NCBI GenBank assembly: GCA_016868055.1
Contig: VGHX01000006.1
Location: 1 to 59,826, forward strand
DNA: 59,826 nt
Direction: 5' to 3'
Origin: Betaproteobacteria bacterium
GTDB taxonomy: Bacteria; Pseudomonadota; Gammaproteobacteria; Burkholderiales; Burkholderiaceae_D
A program made the translations under genes and the position numbers. How positions within the stretch are numbered: position 1 is the first letter of the stretch; every line of letters begins with the position of its first letter. Shown in pieces: positions 40,752 to 52,292 of this stretch. Below the pieces are notes generated by a model, which was given only the letters and a program-made list of their open reading frames with translations, did no database searches and was not told the DNA's origin.

Positions 40752-43022
40752 TTATGATGATGGCGTTTCCTCCAAGCGCAGTGGAAGACTGCGCAGCCGC
40801 TTGCCCGTCAGTTTGAAAACCGCATTGGCAACTGCAGGTGCAATTGGTGGCGTGCCGGGTTCTCCCACACCCTCGGGCGCATCAGCCCCGGCGATCAGCT
40901 CTACCTGCACCTCGGGCATGTCGGTAATGCGCAGTGTTTTGTAATCATGAAAATTCGATTGCTGCACCCGCCCATCGCTAAGTGTGATCTCATCATGCAA
41001 TGCCGCTGAAAGACCAAACGCAATCGCCGACTCGATTTGTTGCCGCACGCCTTCGGGGTTGACCACCACGCAGCAATCGACCACACAGCTCACTTTATGC
41101 ACGCGTATCTGCGCAGCCTCAACCGACACCTCGGCCACTTGCGCCACAATCGTCCCGAATGACTGGTGCAAGGCAACGCCCACCGCGTTACCTGCTGCAG
41201 GTTTACCAGCAAGTTTTACCGCAGCATCCAACACAGTGAGATGTCGCGGGTGCTTGTACAGCATCTGCCGCCGAAACCGCACCGGGTCAATACCCGCGGC
41301 ATGCGCAAGCTCATCAATAAAACTCTCTTTAAAAAACGCGTTGTGCGAGTGCCCCACTGAGCGCCAGGTACCCAGCGGCACTTCGGACGCGATGGTGACA
41401 TGCGACACCAACTGATTCGGAATCTCGTAGCAATGATCGTACAAGCCTTCGACGGTTGTTTTGTCCGGCCCCATCATTGGCAAACCGAACGCGCGATAAA
41501 GCAGATGCTGACCCGGCGCGCCTGACGCCGATTTAGTATCCCACCCGATTAACTCCCCCTCATCCGACAACATACCCGTCAAACGCGCTACGGCGGCGGG
41601 GCGATAAAAGTCATGCGCCAGATCTTGTTCACGCGTCCACAATAACTGTACCGGCGTACCTTCCATTGCACGCGCAATGTGGACAACCTGCGCCACCATG
41701 TCATTATCAAGACGCCGCCCAAATCCACCGCCCAGCAAGGGCACCACCAAGTCAATCGCATCTTCATCAACACCAGCCACACGCGCCGCCACCTTCACCG
41801 CCAGCGAGGGCGTTTGCGTTGGCACCCAAAGCTTTAGTCTTCCATTAACAAACTGCGCTGTCGCATTCACCGGCTCCATTGCCGCATGCGCCAGCAAAGG
41901 CGCGCTGAAATCGGCAGTAATGCGCTTGGCGCTCACCACGTTCTTCATGTCACCGCGCTGGAGGTAGCTGAACGCGTTCTCGTTATCAACCGCTTCCAGC
42001 AAGGCGTACGCAATTGATTCCGACGACAGGTGCGCGTTAACGCCCTCCTCCCATACCGGCTTGAGTTGCTCCACCGCTTGCATGGCCTGCCATCGCGACT
42101 CGGCCACCACCGCAACCGCATGCGGCGCACCGGAGCTATCGGCGTTGAGCGTCATCACGCGCACGACCCCGGGTAATTTTTCAATCTCGGCGGTATCAAC
42201 GCTTTTTAGTGTGCCGCCGAACACGGGGCACATCGACACCATCGCAAAGCGCATGCCCTCAAGCCGAATATCCAGCCCGAACTGCGCGCTGCCATCCACC
42301 TTGGCAGGTATATCCAGCCGCGCGGCGGCAGTCCCGATCAGCTTAAAGTCCTGGCTTGCCTTTAACGAGAACGGCACATCACCAATCGCCGCCGCACTCG
42401 GCGCTAACTCGCCATAACTTGCCGAGCGGCCGCTGCTATGCGACACCTGTCCTTGCGCTGTAATGCACTCAGCATCCGGCACACCCCAGGCGCGCGCCGC
42501 TGCTGCCACTAGCCGCGCACGTGCCGCCGCGCCCGCCTCGCGCATCGGTAACCAACTGTCCTTCACGCTCGAGGATCCGCCCGTCACCATCAGCCCAAGC
42601 TCGCGCATCAGCTTGCGCGACAGCCACTGTGCGCCGCGCTTGAGCAAACCCTGATCATCCGGATGAAACGGCAGGCCATCGGCTGCCATCGAGGTATCAC
42701 CGTAAATCGCGCGCAACGGCGCCTGCATCATGCTGACCGAGTTTAACGGCACATCCAGCTCTTCGGCGACCAGCATCGCCAATGAGGTCATCACGCCTTG
42801 CCCCATCTCGCTCTTGGTTAGCATCACAGTGACGCGGTTATCGGTCGATACACTGATCCATCCGTTCAGTGCGTAGCCTTGATCAGGCCAGCTCACTGGC
42901 AGCGAGGCGTGCAGGCGCTGACGCGGCGGCAGCAACGTCCAACCGACCACCAAGGCCCCGGCGACGCCGAGACCACCGACGATAAATCTGCGACGCGAGC
43001 GGTCGTAATCAGGAAAGCTCAA
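40752..43022 (-). CDS. Tat-exported molybdopterin-binding aldehyde/isoquinoline dehydrogenase-type large subunit
   Basis: Tat-like RSRRRFIVGG; LTKSEMGQGVMTSLAMLVAEEL; GGGFGRRLDNDMVAQ; GVGEPGTPPIAPAVANAVF. Confidence 0.9.
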   Translation of the reverse strand: MSFPDYDRSRRRFIVGGLGVAGALVVGWTLLPPRQRLHASLPVSWPDQGYALNGWISVSTDNRVTVMLTKSEMGQGVMTSLAMLVAEELDVPLNSVSMMQAPLRAIYGDTSMAADGLPFHPDDQGLLKRGAQWLSRKLMRELGLMVTGGSSSVKDSWLPMREAGAAARARLVAAAARAWGVPDAECITAQGQVSHSSGRSASYGELAPSAAAIGDVPFSLKASQDFKLIGTAAARLDIPAKVDGSAQFGLDIRLEGMRFAMVSMCPVFGGTLKSVDTAEIEKLPGVVRVMTLNADSSGAPHAVAVVAESRWQAMQAVEQLKPVWEEGVNAHLSSESIAYALLEAVDNENAFSYLQRGDMKNVVSAKRITADFSAPLLAHAAMEPVNATAQFVNGRLKLWVPTQTPSLAVKVAARVAGVDEDAIDLVVPLLGGGFGRRLDNDMVAQVVHIARAMEGTPVQLLWTREQDLAHDFYRPAAVARLTGMLSDEGELIGWDTKSASGAPGQHLLYRAFGLPMMGPDKTTVEGLYDHCYEIPNQLVSHVTIASEVPLGTWRSVGHSHNAFFKESFIDELAHAAGIDPVRFRRQMLYKHPRHLTVLDAAVKLAGKPAAGNAVGVALHQSFGTIVAQVAEVSVEAAQIRVHKVSCVVDCCVVVNPEGVRQQIESAIAFGLSAALHDEITLSDGRVQQSNFHDYKTLRITDMPEVQVELIAGADAPEGVGEPGTPPIAPAVANAVFKLTGKRLRSLPLRLEETPSS

Positions 43023-43185
43023 GGAGGCACCCCGTTCATGTCTTGGATAACAATGACGCGATGAATGTTACCCGAAGCTGAACCAGCACCATGGCGCCAG
43101 CCGGCCGCTCGGTGCGGGGCTGGCAAGATGCCATGTTGAGCGCCGGCAGCGTCAATCAGTACTACCGACACAAGGTCGCAACATC

Positions 43186-43788
43186 GTGAGCGAAAGTTTC
43201 TTTCAGTCGTTTATGTTGCTGCTGCTGGTAACTGATCCGTTCGGGAATGTGCCTCTGTTTGTAAGCACACTGCGTCAGGTCACGCCCGAGCGTCGGCACC
43301 GTGTGGTGGTGCGTGAGTGTCTGATCGCATTTAGCTTGCTGCTGGTGTTCATGCTGGTCGGCGCGCCCTTTTTAGCGGCGCTGCAGTTAAGCGAGGTCGC
43401 ACTGCGCATCGGCGGTGGCGTGATTCTGTTTTTGATTGCGCTGCGAATGGTGTTCCCGCAACCGGGCGGGGTGTTTGGACAAACCCACGCAGATGCTACC
43501 GAGCCGCTGATCGTACCTTTGGCCATCCCGGCGCTCGCCGGGCCGTCGGCGCTGGTCACCGTGTTGCTGTTCTCATCGCAAGCCAAGATGTCGTTGTGGC
43601 TGTGCGCCGCTGTGATCTCGCTGGTGGCACTGGTTTGGCTGGCGGTGTTGCTGGCTGCCGAGCGACTGCAACGGGTGCTGGGGGATGCGGTGATGATCGC
43701 GTTCGAGCGCTTGATGGGTCTGATCCTGACGGCAATCGCGATCGAGATGCTGCTGGCCGGGGTACGGGCTTATGTGGCGTCCATCTAG
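43186..43788 (+). CDS. MarC family integral membrane protein
   Basis: VTDPFGNVPLFVSTLRQVTPERR; PLAIPALAGPSALVTVLL. Confidence 0.92.
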   Translation: MSESFFQSFMLLLLVTDPFGNVPLFVSTLRQVTPERRHRVVVRECLIAFSLLLVFMLVGAPFLAALQLSEVALRIGGGVILFLIALRMVFPQPGGVFGQTHADATEPLIVPLAIPALAGPSALVTVLLFSSQAKMSLWLCAAVISLVALVWLAVLLAAERLQRVLGDAVMIAFERLMGLILTAIAIEMLLAGVRAYVASI

Positions 43789-43931
43789 GGCGTCTAGTAA
43801 GTGCGCTCAAGCTGACTAGTGCTATGACAATTTTCGATAAAGAGGGCTCGGACTTTTCTTTTAGATAATTATCTTCGTCGGTGCCGGACAAATGTATGGA
43901 CGGAGTTCCTTACCTTTACAATAAACGTAGT

Positions 43932-43937
43932 TATAAT
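43932..43937 (+). promoter_or_regulatory. Candidate -10 element (TATAAT) of brnTA
   Basis: Exact TATAAT ending 9 nt before the brnT ATG (43946). Confidence 0.45.
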
Positions 43938-43945
43938 AATTCCAG

Positions 43946-44224
43946 ATGTTCTTGCAGTTCGACCGCATCAAAGACCAGATCAATCAGCAGAAGCACGGCG
44001 TTTCACTCGCGCTAGCCAGTGAATTAGATTGGGACTTCGGCATCGTATGGGACGACGAGCGAATCGATTACGGAGAACGAAGGCAATGCTGTCTTGCCCC
44101 GATAGGAGCTCGATTATTTTTCGTAGCGTTTGTCGACCGTGACGATCATCGGCGCGTGATTAGCCTTAGAAAAGCGAACATAAGGGAGGTGAAGTTTTAT
44201 GCAGAACACTGTGAAGGCTCTTAA
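43946..44224 (+). CDS. brnT: BrnT family toxin
   Basis: FDRIKDQINQQKHGVSLALASELDWDFGIVWDDERIDYGERR; followed by an overlapping BrnA ORF. Confidence 0.92.
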   Translation: MFLQFDRIKDQINQQKHGVSLALASELDWDFGIVWDDERIDYGERRQCCLAPIGARLFFVAFVDRDDHRRVISLRKANIREVKFYAEHCEGS

Positions 44225-44492
44225 TGGACGCACCCTAATCGTACCTGATGCCGAAGAAGATCAAAAAATCACCCAAGGAGCGTTGTCTGACCCCGATGCA
44301 CAGCCGCTGAGCGATGAGCAAATCAAGTGGTTGAAACCCCAGCGACTTAGAGGTCGCCCAATGGGTACAGGCAAAAAGATGCAGCTTACGCTGCGCATTG
44401 ATACGGATGTGATTGAATACTTCAAACGGAGCGGTGACGGTTGGCAAACGAGAATGAACGACGCGCTGCGCGAATGGGTTGCTACTCATTGA
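44199..44492 (+). CDS. brnA: BrnA family antitoxin
   Basis: RGRPMGTGKKMQLTLRIDTDVIEYFKRSGDGWQTRMNDALREWV; overlaps brnT by 26 nt. Confidence 0.92.
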   Translation: MQNTVKALNGRTLIVPDAEEDQKITQGALSDPDAQPLSDEQIKWLKPQRLRGRPMGTGKKMQLTLRIDTDVIEYFKRSGDGWQTRMNDALREWVATH

Positions 44493-44562
44493 GCAAATTG
44501 CGACACAATGAAAAATTGTTGTCCCGCCTGAGACGGCCGTTCGTACGTACTGCGTACTGACG

Positions 44563-44590
44563 AAAAAAATCCCCGCTGGGCGGGGATTTT
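44563..44590. terminator. Bidirectional Rho-independent terminator between brnA and the csp gene
   Basis: AAAAATCCCCGCTGGGCGGGGATTTT. Confidence 0.85.
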
Positions 44591-44616
44591 CATATTGCTA
44601 TCGGTAATTCAGCGCA

Positions 44617-44820
44617 TCAGATCGGCTTGATGTTTGCTGCCTGCAGACCCTTAGGACCGCTAACAACATCAAACTCCACTTTCTGATTCTCCTGCAGCGT
44701 TTTGAAGCCTGAGGATTGGATCGCGGAGAAATGTGCGAAGAGGTCGGCGCCACCACCCTCGGGGGTAATGAAACCAAAGCCCTTTGCATCATTGAACCAC
44801 TTGACAGTACCCGTTGCCAT
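44617..44820 (-). CDS. Cold-shock protein
   Basis: [34 protein letters not shown] (RNP1/RNP2 motifs). Confidence 0.98.
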   Translation of the reverse strand: MATGTVKWFNDAKGFGFITPEGGGADLFAHFSAIQSSGFKTLQENQKVEFDVVSGPKGLQAANIKPI

Positions 44821-44836
44821 GCAATTTCCTTTCTAT

Positions 44837-44877
44837 GGGTTATCCCTGATAACCCTGGTTAAGGCGGAAGTTCCGCC
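44837..44877 (-). promoter_or_regulatory. Structured 5' leader of the cold-shock gene (two hairpins)
   Basis: GGGTTATC-CCT-GATAACCC (8-bp stem) and GGCGGAA-G-TTCCGCC immediately upstream of the Shine-Dalgarno. Confidence 0.5.
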
Positions 44878-45143
44878 GGAAGACCGTCTCAACCAAGTAA
44901 GGAATTACAGCCAAATACTGCACCACTGCTACCTGAGCCTCAACGTCGCGAGGATTATACCGGAGATGCGCTTATAACTTGACAAATCCCATAAATGTTT
45001 GCGCCAAATCCAAATACGGCGCCGATCAGCACCGGACCCATTGACGCCGCGCTAGCGAGATGTCGCGGACACATGCGCAAGATGGTCGAGCGATGCGCGC
45101 CCAAATACCCTATAGTGCACAGATTCAAATCCTCACACCCACC

Positions 45144-46760
45144 ATGATATTTGACGTAGCTATCGTCGGTAGCGGACTGGCAGGACTGTCCGTTGCGCTG
45201 CACCTGGCTCAAACCCGCAAGGTCGTGGTGATCTCCAAGCGCGCCTTGCACGATGGCGCCAGTAACTGGGCCCAAGGCGGTATTGCCGCCGTGCTTGACT
45301 CTCACGATAGCCAGGATCAACACGTGGCAGACACGCTGGTGGCTGGCGCCGGTCTGTGCGACGAAACAGCAACGCGCTTCATTGTCTCCAAGGGCCGCGA
45401 GGCAATTGAATGGCTCATCGCACAAGGCGTACCGTTCACCCGCGACGAGAATGCCGAGCTGGGGTTTCATCTCACGCGCGAGGGCGGTCACAGCCAGCGC
45501 CGCATTATCCACGCCGCCGACGCCACAGGCCATGCGGTACAAGTCACGCTTGAGCAGAAGGTGCGTGAGCATCCGAACATCACCTTGCTCGAGCATCACA
45601 TCGCGATCGATCTGATCACATCAGACAAGCTCGGCCTGCGCCAAGCCCAGACCCGTTGCCACGGCCTGTATATTCAAAATGTTGAAACGCATCAGGTCAG
45701 CACCGTTAGCGCTCACCACACTGTGCTCGCCACCGGTGGTGCCGGTAAAGTCTATCTCTACACCACCAACCCCGACACCGCTACCGGTGACGGCATCGCA
45801 ATGGCATGGCGCGCCGGATGCCGCGTCGCGAACATGGAGTTCATACAGTTTCATCCAACCTGCCTGTATCACCCTTACGCAAAATCTTTTCTCATCACCG
45901 AGGCCGTGCGCGGTGAAGGCGGATTATTAAAACTTCCTGCCGCCGCTGGCAGCGCTGCTGGCCAGCGCTTTATGCCGTCGCACGACGAACGGGCCGAGCT
46001 AGCACCACGCGACATTGTGGCGCGCGCGATCGACTTTGAAATGAAAAAGCGCGGTGTGGATTATGTCGACCTTGATATCAGACATAAATCGCCAGAATTT
46101 TTAAAAGAACACTTCCCCACGATTCATGCGCGCTGTCTCGAGCTGGGTATCGATATCACGAAACAAGCAATACCGATCGTGCCCGCAACCCACTACACCT
46201 GTGGCGGTGTCATCACCGATCTGCGCGGGCGAACCGACATACACGGTTTATATGCTGTCGGTGAAACCGCTTACACCGGTCTGCACGGCGCTAACCGATT
46301 AGCCAGTAACTCATTGCTTGAATGCGTCGTACTCGGTCGTGCTGCGGCGATGGATATCGAGTCACAGCCAACCACTGTGTCGCCGGCACTACCCGCATGG
46401 GATGAGAGTCGCGTTACTGACGCGGATGAAGAAGTTGTCATTACGCAGAACTGGGATGAACTCCGTCGCGCAATGTGGAATTTCGTCGGCATCGTACGTA
46501 CGACCAAGCGTCTGGAACGCGCGCAACACCGCATCGCTCTACTCAAAGAAGAAATCAACGAGTACTACGCGAACTTCCGAATTACCCGCGATTTACTCGA
46601 GCTACGCAACCTGGTGGAAGTGGCCTCACTGATCGTGAGTAGCGCTATGGCACGTAGAGAAAGCCGCGGGCTCCACTACAGCTTGGATTTCCCAGACACC
46701 TTGCCGAAAGCAGTACCAACGGTGCTAGCACCTGAGCGGAAAGCGCCAATTCGCCGCTAA
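45144..46760 (+). CDS. nadB: L-aspartate oxidase
   Basis: [55 protein letters not shown] at 45144 preferred. Confidence 0.96.
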   Translation: MIFDVAIVGSGLAGLSVALHLAQTRKVVVISKRALHDGASNWAQGGIAAVLDSHDSQDQHVADTLVAGAGLCDETATRFIVSKGREAIEWLIAQGVPFTRDENAELGFHLTREGGHSQRRIIHAADATGHAVQVTLEQKVREHPNITLLEHHIAIDLITSDKLGLRQAQTRCHGLYIQNVETHQVSTVSAHHTVLATGGAGKVYLYTTNPDTATGDGIAMAWRAGCRVANMEFIQFHPTCLYHPYAKSFLITEAVRGEGGLLKLPAAAGSAAGQRFMPSHDERAELAPRDIVARAIDFEMKKRGVDYVDLDIRHKSPEFLKEHFPTIHARCLELGIDITKQAIPIVPATHYTCGGVITDLRGRTDIHGLYAVGETAYTGLHGANRLASNSLLECVVLGRAAAMDIESQPTTVSPALPAWDESRVTDADEEVVITQNWDELRRAMWNFVGIVRTTKRLERAQHRIALLKEEINEYYANFRITRDLLELRNLVEVASLIVSSAMARRESRGLHYSLDFPDTLPKAVPTVLAPERKAPIRR

Positions 46761-46777
46761 CCAAAAGCCTGGCGAGC

Positions 46778-47653
46778 CTAACCGTTGGCTCTAAGCGAAT
46801 AATCAATCGCTTTCAGATCTTTGGTCAGAGCGCCGATAGAAATTCGATCAACGCCTGTCTCGGCAATTGCACGCACTGTGTCTTGGTTCACGCCGCCTGA
46901 AGCCTCTAATATTGCTTTACCCGCAGCGACGCTTACAGCCTCACGCATCATGTCGTGGCTGAAGTTATCAAGCAGGATGGATGTGGCACCCGCATCCAGC
47001 GCCTGCCTCAGTTCATCGAGGTTTTCAACTTCTATCTGTACTGATACGCTCGCGTTCAAGGCATGCGCCGCATCCATCGCAGCCCGAATACTACCCGCCG
47101 CAGCGATATGATTTTCTTTGATCAGAATACCGTCATACAAAGCGAGGCGCTGGTTCTTTCCACCGCCCACACGCACTGCGTATTTCTGCGCCAGTCGCAA
47201 ACCCGGTAAGGTTTTGCGCGTGTCGAGTATGGACGCTTTGGTATCCTCTACCAGCCGCACATACGCGCGCGTCACCGTTGCTACTGCTGACAGTAATTGC
47301 AGAAAATTTAATGCGCATCGTTCGGCCGTCATGATAGATCGCGCCGCACCTTCAATGTCACACACCACAGCCTGCGCGGGCATCAGGTCGCCCTCGGCGA
47401 AATGCCATTGAATCTGAAGCTGCGGATCGATCTGGTGCATCACTGACTCGAACCAAGGCGCGCCGCACAGAACGGCCTGCTCGCGAACCATGACCTTCGC
47501 TGTCACCTGAGCTGATTCAGGCAATAACATCGCTGTCCAATCACCACGGCCTATATCTTCTGCCAGCGCGGCGCGAATATTCGCTACCATTGCGTCATGC
47601 AAGGCTACGTCGAACGGTGCAAACGGATTATTAAGCGTACTCAATTCGCTCAA
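46778..47653 (-). CDS. nadC: Nicotinate-nucleotide pyrophosphorylase (probable TTG start)
   Basis: ALAEDIGRGDWTAML; DTRKTLPGLRLAQKYAVRVGGGKNQRLALYDGILIKENH. Confidence 0.95.
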   Translation of the reverse strand: MSELSTLNNPFAPFDVALHDAMVANIRAALAEDIGRGDWTAMLLPESAQVTAKVMVREQAVLCGAPWFESVMHQIDPQLQIQWHFAEGDLMPAQAVVCDIEGAARSIMTAERCALNFLQLLSAVATVTRAYVRLVEDTKASILDTRKTLPGLRLAQKYAVRVGGGKNQRLALYDGILIKENHIAAAGSIRAAMDAAHALNASVSVQIEVENLDELRQALDAGATSILLDNFSHDMMREAVSVAAGKAILEASGGVNQDTVRAIAETGVDRISIGALTKDLKAIDYSLRANG

Positions 47654-47750
47654 CTCGAAAAAATCGACTGATTAAATTCAAAAGGAAATCAATTTAAGTG
47701 CGCTCAATTCGCTCAACTCAAAAAATTGATTAAATTCAAAAGGAAATCAA
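47631..47750. repeat. Imperfect tandem duplication (about 63 + 57 bp) of the nadC start region
   Basis: Shared blocks CTCAATTCGCTCAACTC...AAAAAA...TGATTAAATTCAAAAGGAAATCAAT in both copies, offset 63 nt; the second copy lacks about 5 nt. Confidence 0.9.
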
Positions 47751-47762
47751 TGACAGTTACAC

Positions 47763-48890
47763 TCAGGCTGGGCCAATACCTGAAAACAGCTTCTGCTCCG
47801 CAGCCAGGTCGGACGATGGACGAATATTCGCCTTTTTAGCAGCTGCAAAATCCAGCATACGGTTAATACAGGTAACAGCTTTATCGCGTGTATCAGATTC
47901 AACATGAATCTCGTTAGCGCCACTTTCGAGAACATCAATCAGGTTTTGCAAGCCATTCATCGCCATCCATGGGCAGTGCGCGCAGCTCTTGCAGGTAGCA
48001 CTATTACCTGCTGTGGGCGCTTCAATGAACACCTTACCCGGTGCAGCTTGTCGCATCTTGTGCAAAATACCGTTATCAGTAGCGACGATAAATTCTTTTG
48101 CATCTAATGATACTGCGGCTGCTATCAACTGAGAGGTAGAGCCAACCACATCGGCTTGCGCCACCACTGCAGCGGGCGACTCTGGATGCACCAGTACTTT
48201 GGCGTGGGGATGCTCAGCACGAAGCAGATCAAGCTCGATACCCTTGAACTCATCATGCACCAGGCAAGAGCCCTGCCACAGCAGCATGTCGGCGCCGGTC
48301 TGCTGTTGGATATAACTACCCAGATGACGGTCCGGCGCCCAAATGATTTTTTTTCCTTGCTCGTGCAGATGCTTGACGATGTCGAGACCAATAGATGAGG
48401 TCACCATCCAATCCGCGCGCGCCTTCACGGCGGCGCTGGTGTTGGCATACACCACCACGGTACGATCAGCATGCGCATCACAGAACGCAGTGAACTCATC
48501 CACCGGACAGCCCAGATCAAGCGAGCAAGTCGCATCCAGATCCGGCATAAGAATGGTTTTATCTGGCGAGAGGATCTTCGCGGTTTCACCCATGAAGCGC
48601 ACACCCGCAACGACCAGCGTCTTTGCCGCATGATCACGACCGAAACGCGCCATCTCTAACGAGTCGGATACGCAACCGCCGGTTTCTTCAGCGAGATCTT
48701 GCAGGTCAGCGTCAACATAATAATGCGCCACTAATACCGCGCCTTTTTCTTTTAATAAGTTGCGCGCGCGCTCCTTCAACTGTAATCGCTGTTGCGGCGT
48801 CACTGGCGCAGGCACCTTGGCCCATGCCGAGGTGACGCAGCTAACGCCATCAGCATTTGGCTTTTCAAATTCAACAGTCTTGATGTCCAA
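47763..48890 (-). CDS. nadA: Quinolinate synthase
   Basis: [46 protein letters not shown] [4Fe-4S] ligand region. Confidence 0.96.
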   Translation of the reverse strand: MDIKTVEFEKPNADGVSCVTSAWAKVPAPVTPQQRLQLKERARNLLKEKGAVLVAHYYVDADLQDLAEETGGCVSDSLEMARFGRDHAAKTLVVAGVRFMGETAKILSPDKTILMPDLDATCSLDLGCPVDEFTAFCDAHADRTVVVYANTSAAVKARADWMVTSSIGLDIVKHLHEQGKKIIWAPDRHLGSYIQQQTGADMLLWQGSCLVHDEFKGIELDLLRAEHPHAKVLVHPESPAAVVAQADVVGSTSQLIAAAVSLDAKEFIVATDNGILHKMRQAAPGKVFIEAPTAGNSATCKSCAHCPWMAMNGLQNLIDVLESGANEIHVESDTRDKAVTCINRMLDFAAAKKANIRPSSDLAAEQKLFSGIGPA

Positions 48891-48962
48891 CGCACACTCC
48901 AGAGAAATACGATTTAGCCTGGAACGCGCCAGACCAGAACAAGCTTCAGATGATTAAGAATG

Positions 48963-50802
<1,840 letters not shown>

Positions 50803-50807
50803 GAATT

Positions 50808-51443
50808 TCAGGGTAATTGCAGCAACTTGTGCATTTGTACCGACAAGCGCCAACGCGGGCGTTGTTTGCAGGTACTGATGGCGAAATCGGTATTGCGCTG
50901 TTTATTCAGGCCATCCATCGGCTGTAAAAAATAATGCTTAAAATTCATCTGCTCAAAAGCAGCCAAGTCTTGTCCGGTTTGCGGCACCACGACCTTGATT
51001 TCATCTCCGCGTTCAACCACAAGCGCCGCGCCTTGTTTGGGGCTGACACAAACCCAATCAACGCCTTCGGGCACCGGCAAGGTGCCATTGGTCTCAATCG
51101 CTACTTCGAAATCACGGGCGTGCATCGCTGAAATCAAGGCTTCATCGAGCTGCAGCAACGGCTCACCGCCGGTAAACACGACATACTTGTGTAACGAATC
51201 GCTTGCCTGCCATTGTTCATTAATCGCATCCGCCAATTGCTGCGCATCAGCGAAGCGGCCGCCATTCACACCATCCAAACCTACAAAATCTGTATCGCAA
51301 AATTGGCAAATCGCCGTTGCTCTATCCTCTTCTCGTCCACTCCACAAGTTACAACCCGCAAAGCGGCAGAACACAGCAGGGCGTCCGGCTTGCGCGCCCT
51401 CGCCTTGTAGCGTGTGGAAAATTTCTTTAACGGTGTAGCTCAC
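50808..51443 (-). CDS. queE: 7-carboxy-7-deazaguanine synthase
   Basis: SYTVKEIFHTLQGEGAQAGRPAVFCRFAGCNLWSG; CQFCDTDFVG; VFTGGEPLLQLD. Confidence 0.94.
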   Translation of the reverse strand: MSYTVKEIFHTLQGEGAQAGRPAVFCRFAGCNLWSGREEDRATAICQFCDTDFVGLDGVNGGRFADAQQLADAINEQWQASDSLHKYVVFTGGEPLLQLDEALISAMHARDFEVAIETNGTLPVPEGVDWVCVSPKQGAALVVERGDEIKVVVPQTGQDLAAFEQMNFKHYFLQPMDGLNKQRNTDFAISTCKQRPRWRLSVQMHKLLQLP

Positions 51444-51466
51444 TTGAAGCTCAGGTACGGAAGTTG

Positions 51467-51793
51467 TCAGGACGCGATGTGATTACCCAGATCTGAAAAA
51501 TTACTTATCTTCACAGCACCATCTGGAAATCGCGCTACGACTTCCAGCTCGCCGCCCATCGCCTCGATATGACTGCGCAATGTTGAAATATACATATCCG
51601 TTCGCTTTTCAATCTTGGCAATCGATGGTTGCTGAACATGCAGCACCTCTGCAAGCATCTTTTGAGACAGCCCGCGCGCTTGACGAAGTTCATTCAACGG
51701 CATTTCTGCCAGCAAGGCTTTCGTCATTGCTTTGGCTCGAGCTTGCGAACCGGGTCTCATTTGCGATCGCAAATTTGCGAATTTTTTAGCCAT
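51467..51793 (-). CDS. XRE-family antitoxin (HigA-type)
   Basis: HTH LNELRQARGLSQKMLAEVLHVQQPSIAKIEKRTDMYISTLRSHIEAMGGELEVVARF; overlaps the toxin ORF by 8 nt. Confidence 0.88.
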   Translation of the reverse strand: MAKKFANLRSQMRPGSQARAKAMTKALLAEMPLNELRQARGLSQKMLAEVLHVQQPSIAKIEKRTDMYISTLRSHIEAMGGELEVVARFPDGAVKISNFSDLGNHIAS

Positions 51794-52151
51794 CGTTCAA
51801 TCCTTCCTCACGAAGTTGTCTCAGATGTTCCTCGTATAACCGGTCCGCAATGGGAACATTTTTTTCGTACCAGCGATCGTCGCCAGTTTTATCACCACCA
51901 ATCAGCAAGATTGCCGCACGGCGCGGATCGAAGGCGTACAAAGTTCTATACGGCCGACCGTCATGCTGAGTTCTCAGCTCGCGCATGTGATCATACGTTG
52001 AGCGGGTTATCCCACTTGAGTGAGGGAAGCCGAGGTTGGGGCCTCGCTCTTCGAGCAAACCTACCGATGCCGCTACCGACTCCTGCTCAGACTCAGTCAG
52101 GCTAGCCCACCACAGTCCAAATTCACCAGTGTATTCAACGTCCCACGCCAT
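51786..52151 (-). CDS. RelE/HigB-type toxin (Gp49-like)
   Basis: EYTGEFGLWWASLTESEQESVAASVGLLEERGPNLGFPHSSGI...MRELRTQHDGRPYRTLYAFDPRRAAILLIGGDKTGDDRWYEKNVPIAD. Confidence 0.88.
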   Translation of the reverse strand: MAWDVEYTGEFGLWWASLTESEQESVAASVGLLEERGPNLGFPHSSGITRSTYDHMRELRTQHDGRPYRTLYAFDPRRAAILLIGGDKTGDDRWYEKNVPIADRLYEEHLRQLREEGLNDG

Positions 52152-52157
52152 ACGGCG

Positions 52158-52186
52158 AATATAGCCGCTAAGGAATATGCCGTCAA
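52158..52186 (-). promoter_or_regulatory. Sigma-70-type promoter of the HigBA-like operon
   Basis: On the - strand TTGACG-N17-TATATT, then 6 nt to the toxin ATG. Confidence 0.65.
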
Positions 52187-52214
52187 GGGAATGCTCATCT
52201 CACTTGGGTCAAAA

Positions 52215-52239
52215 AAACACCGGGACTCGCCCGGTGTTT
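52215..52239 (-). terminator. Rho-independent terminator downstream of trpB2
   Basis: AAACACCGGG-ACTCG-CCCGGTGTTT flanked by an A run on the + strand. Confidence 0.85.
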
Positions 52240-52292
52240 CCATACCATTCGCGACCGTTGCTGACAGCGCCAGCAAGCAATCGGTCGGCTCT

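Noticed and set aside
47749-47838. + strand mini-ORF after AAAGGAAATCAATG ([11 protein letters not shown]...) opposite the nadA end
   Set aside because: The SD-like sequence is part of the nadC duplication and the ORF is antisense to nadA; probably coincidence.
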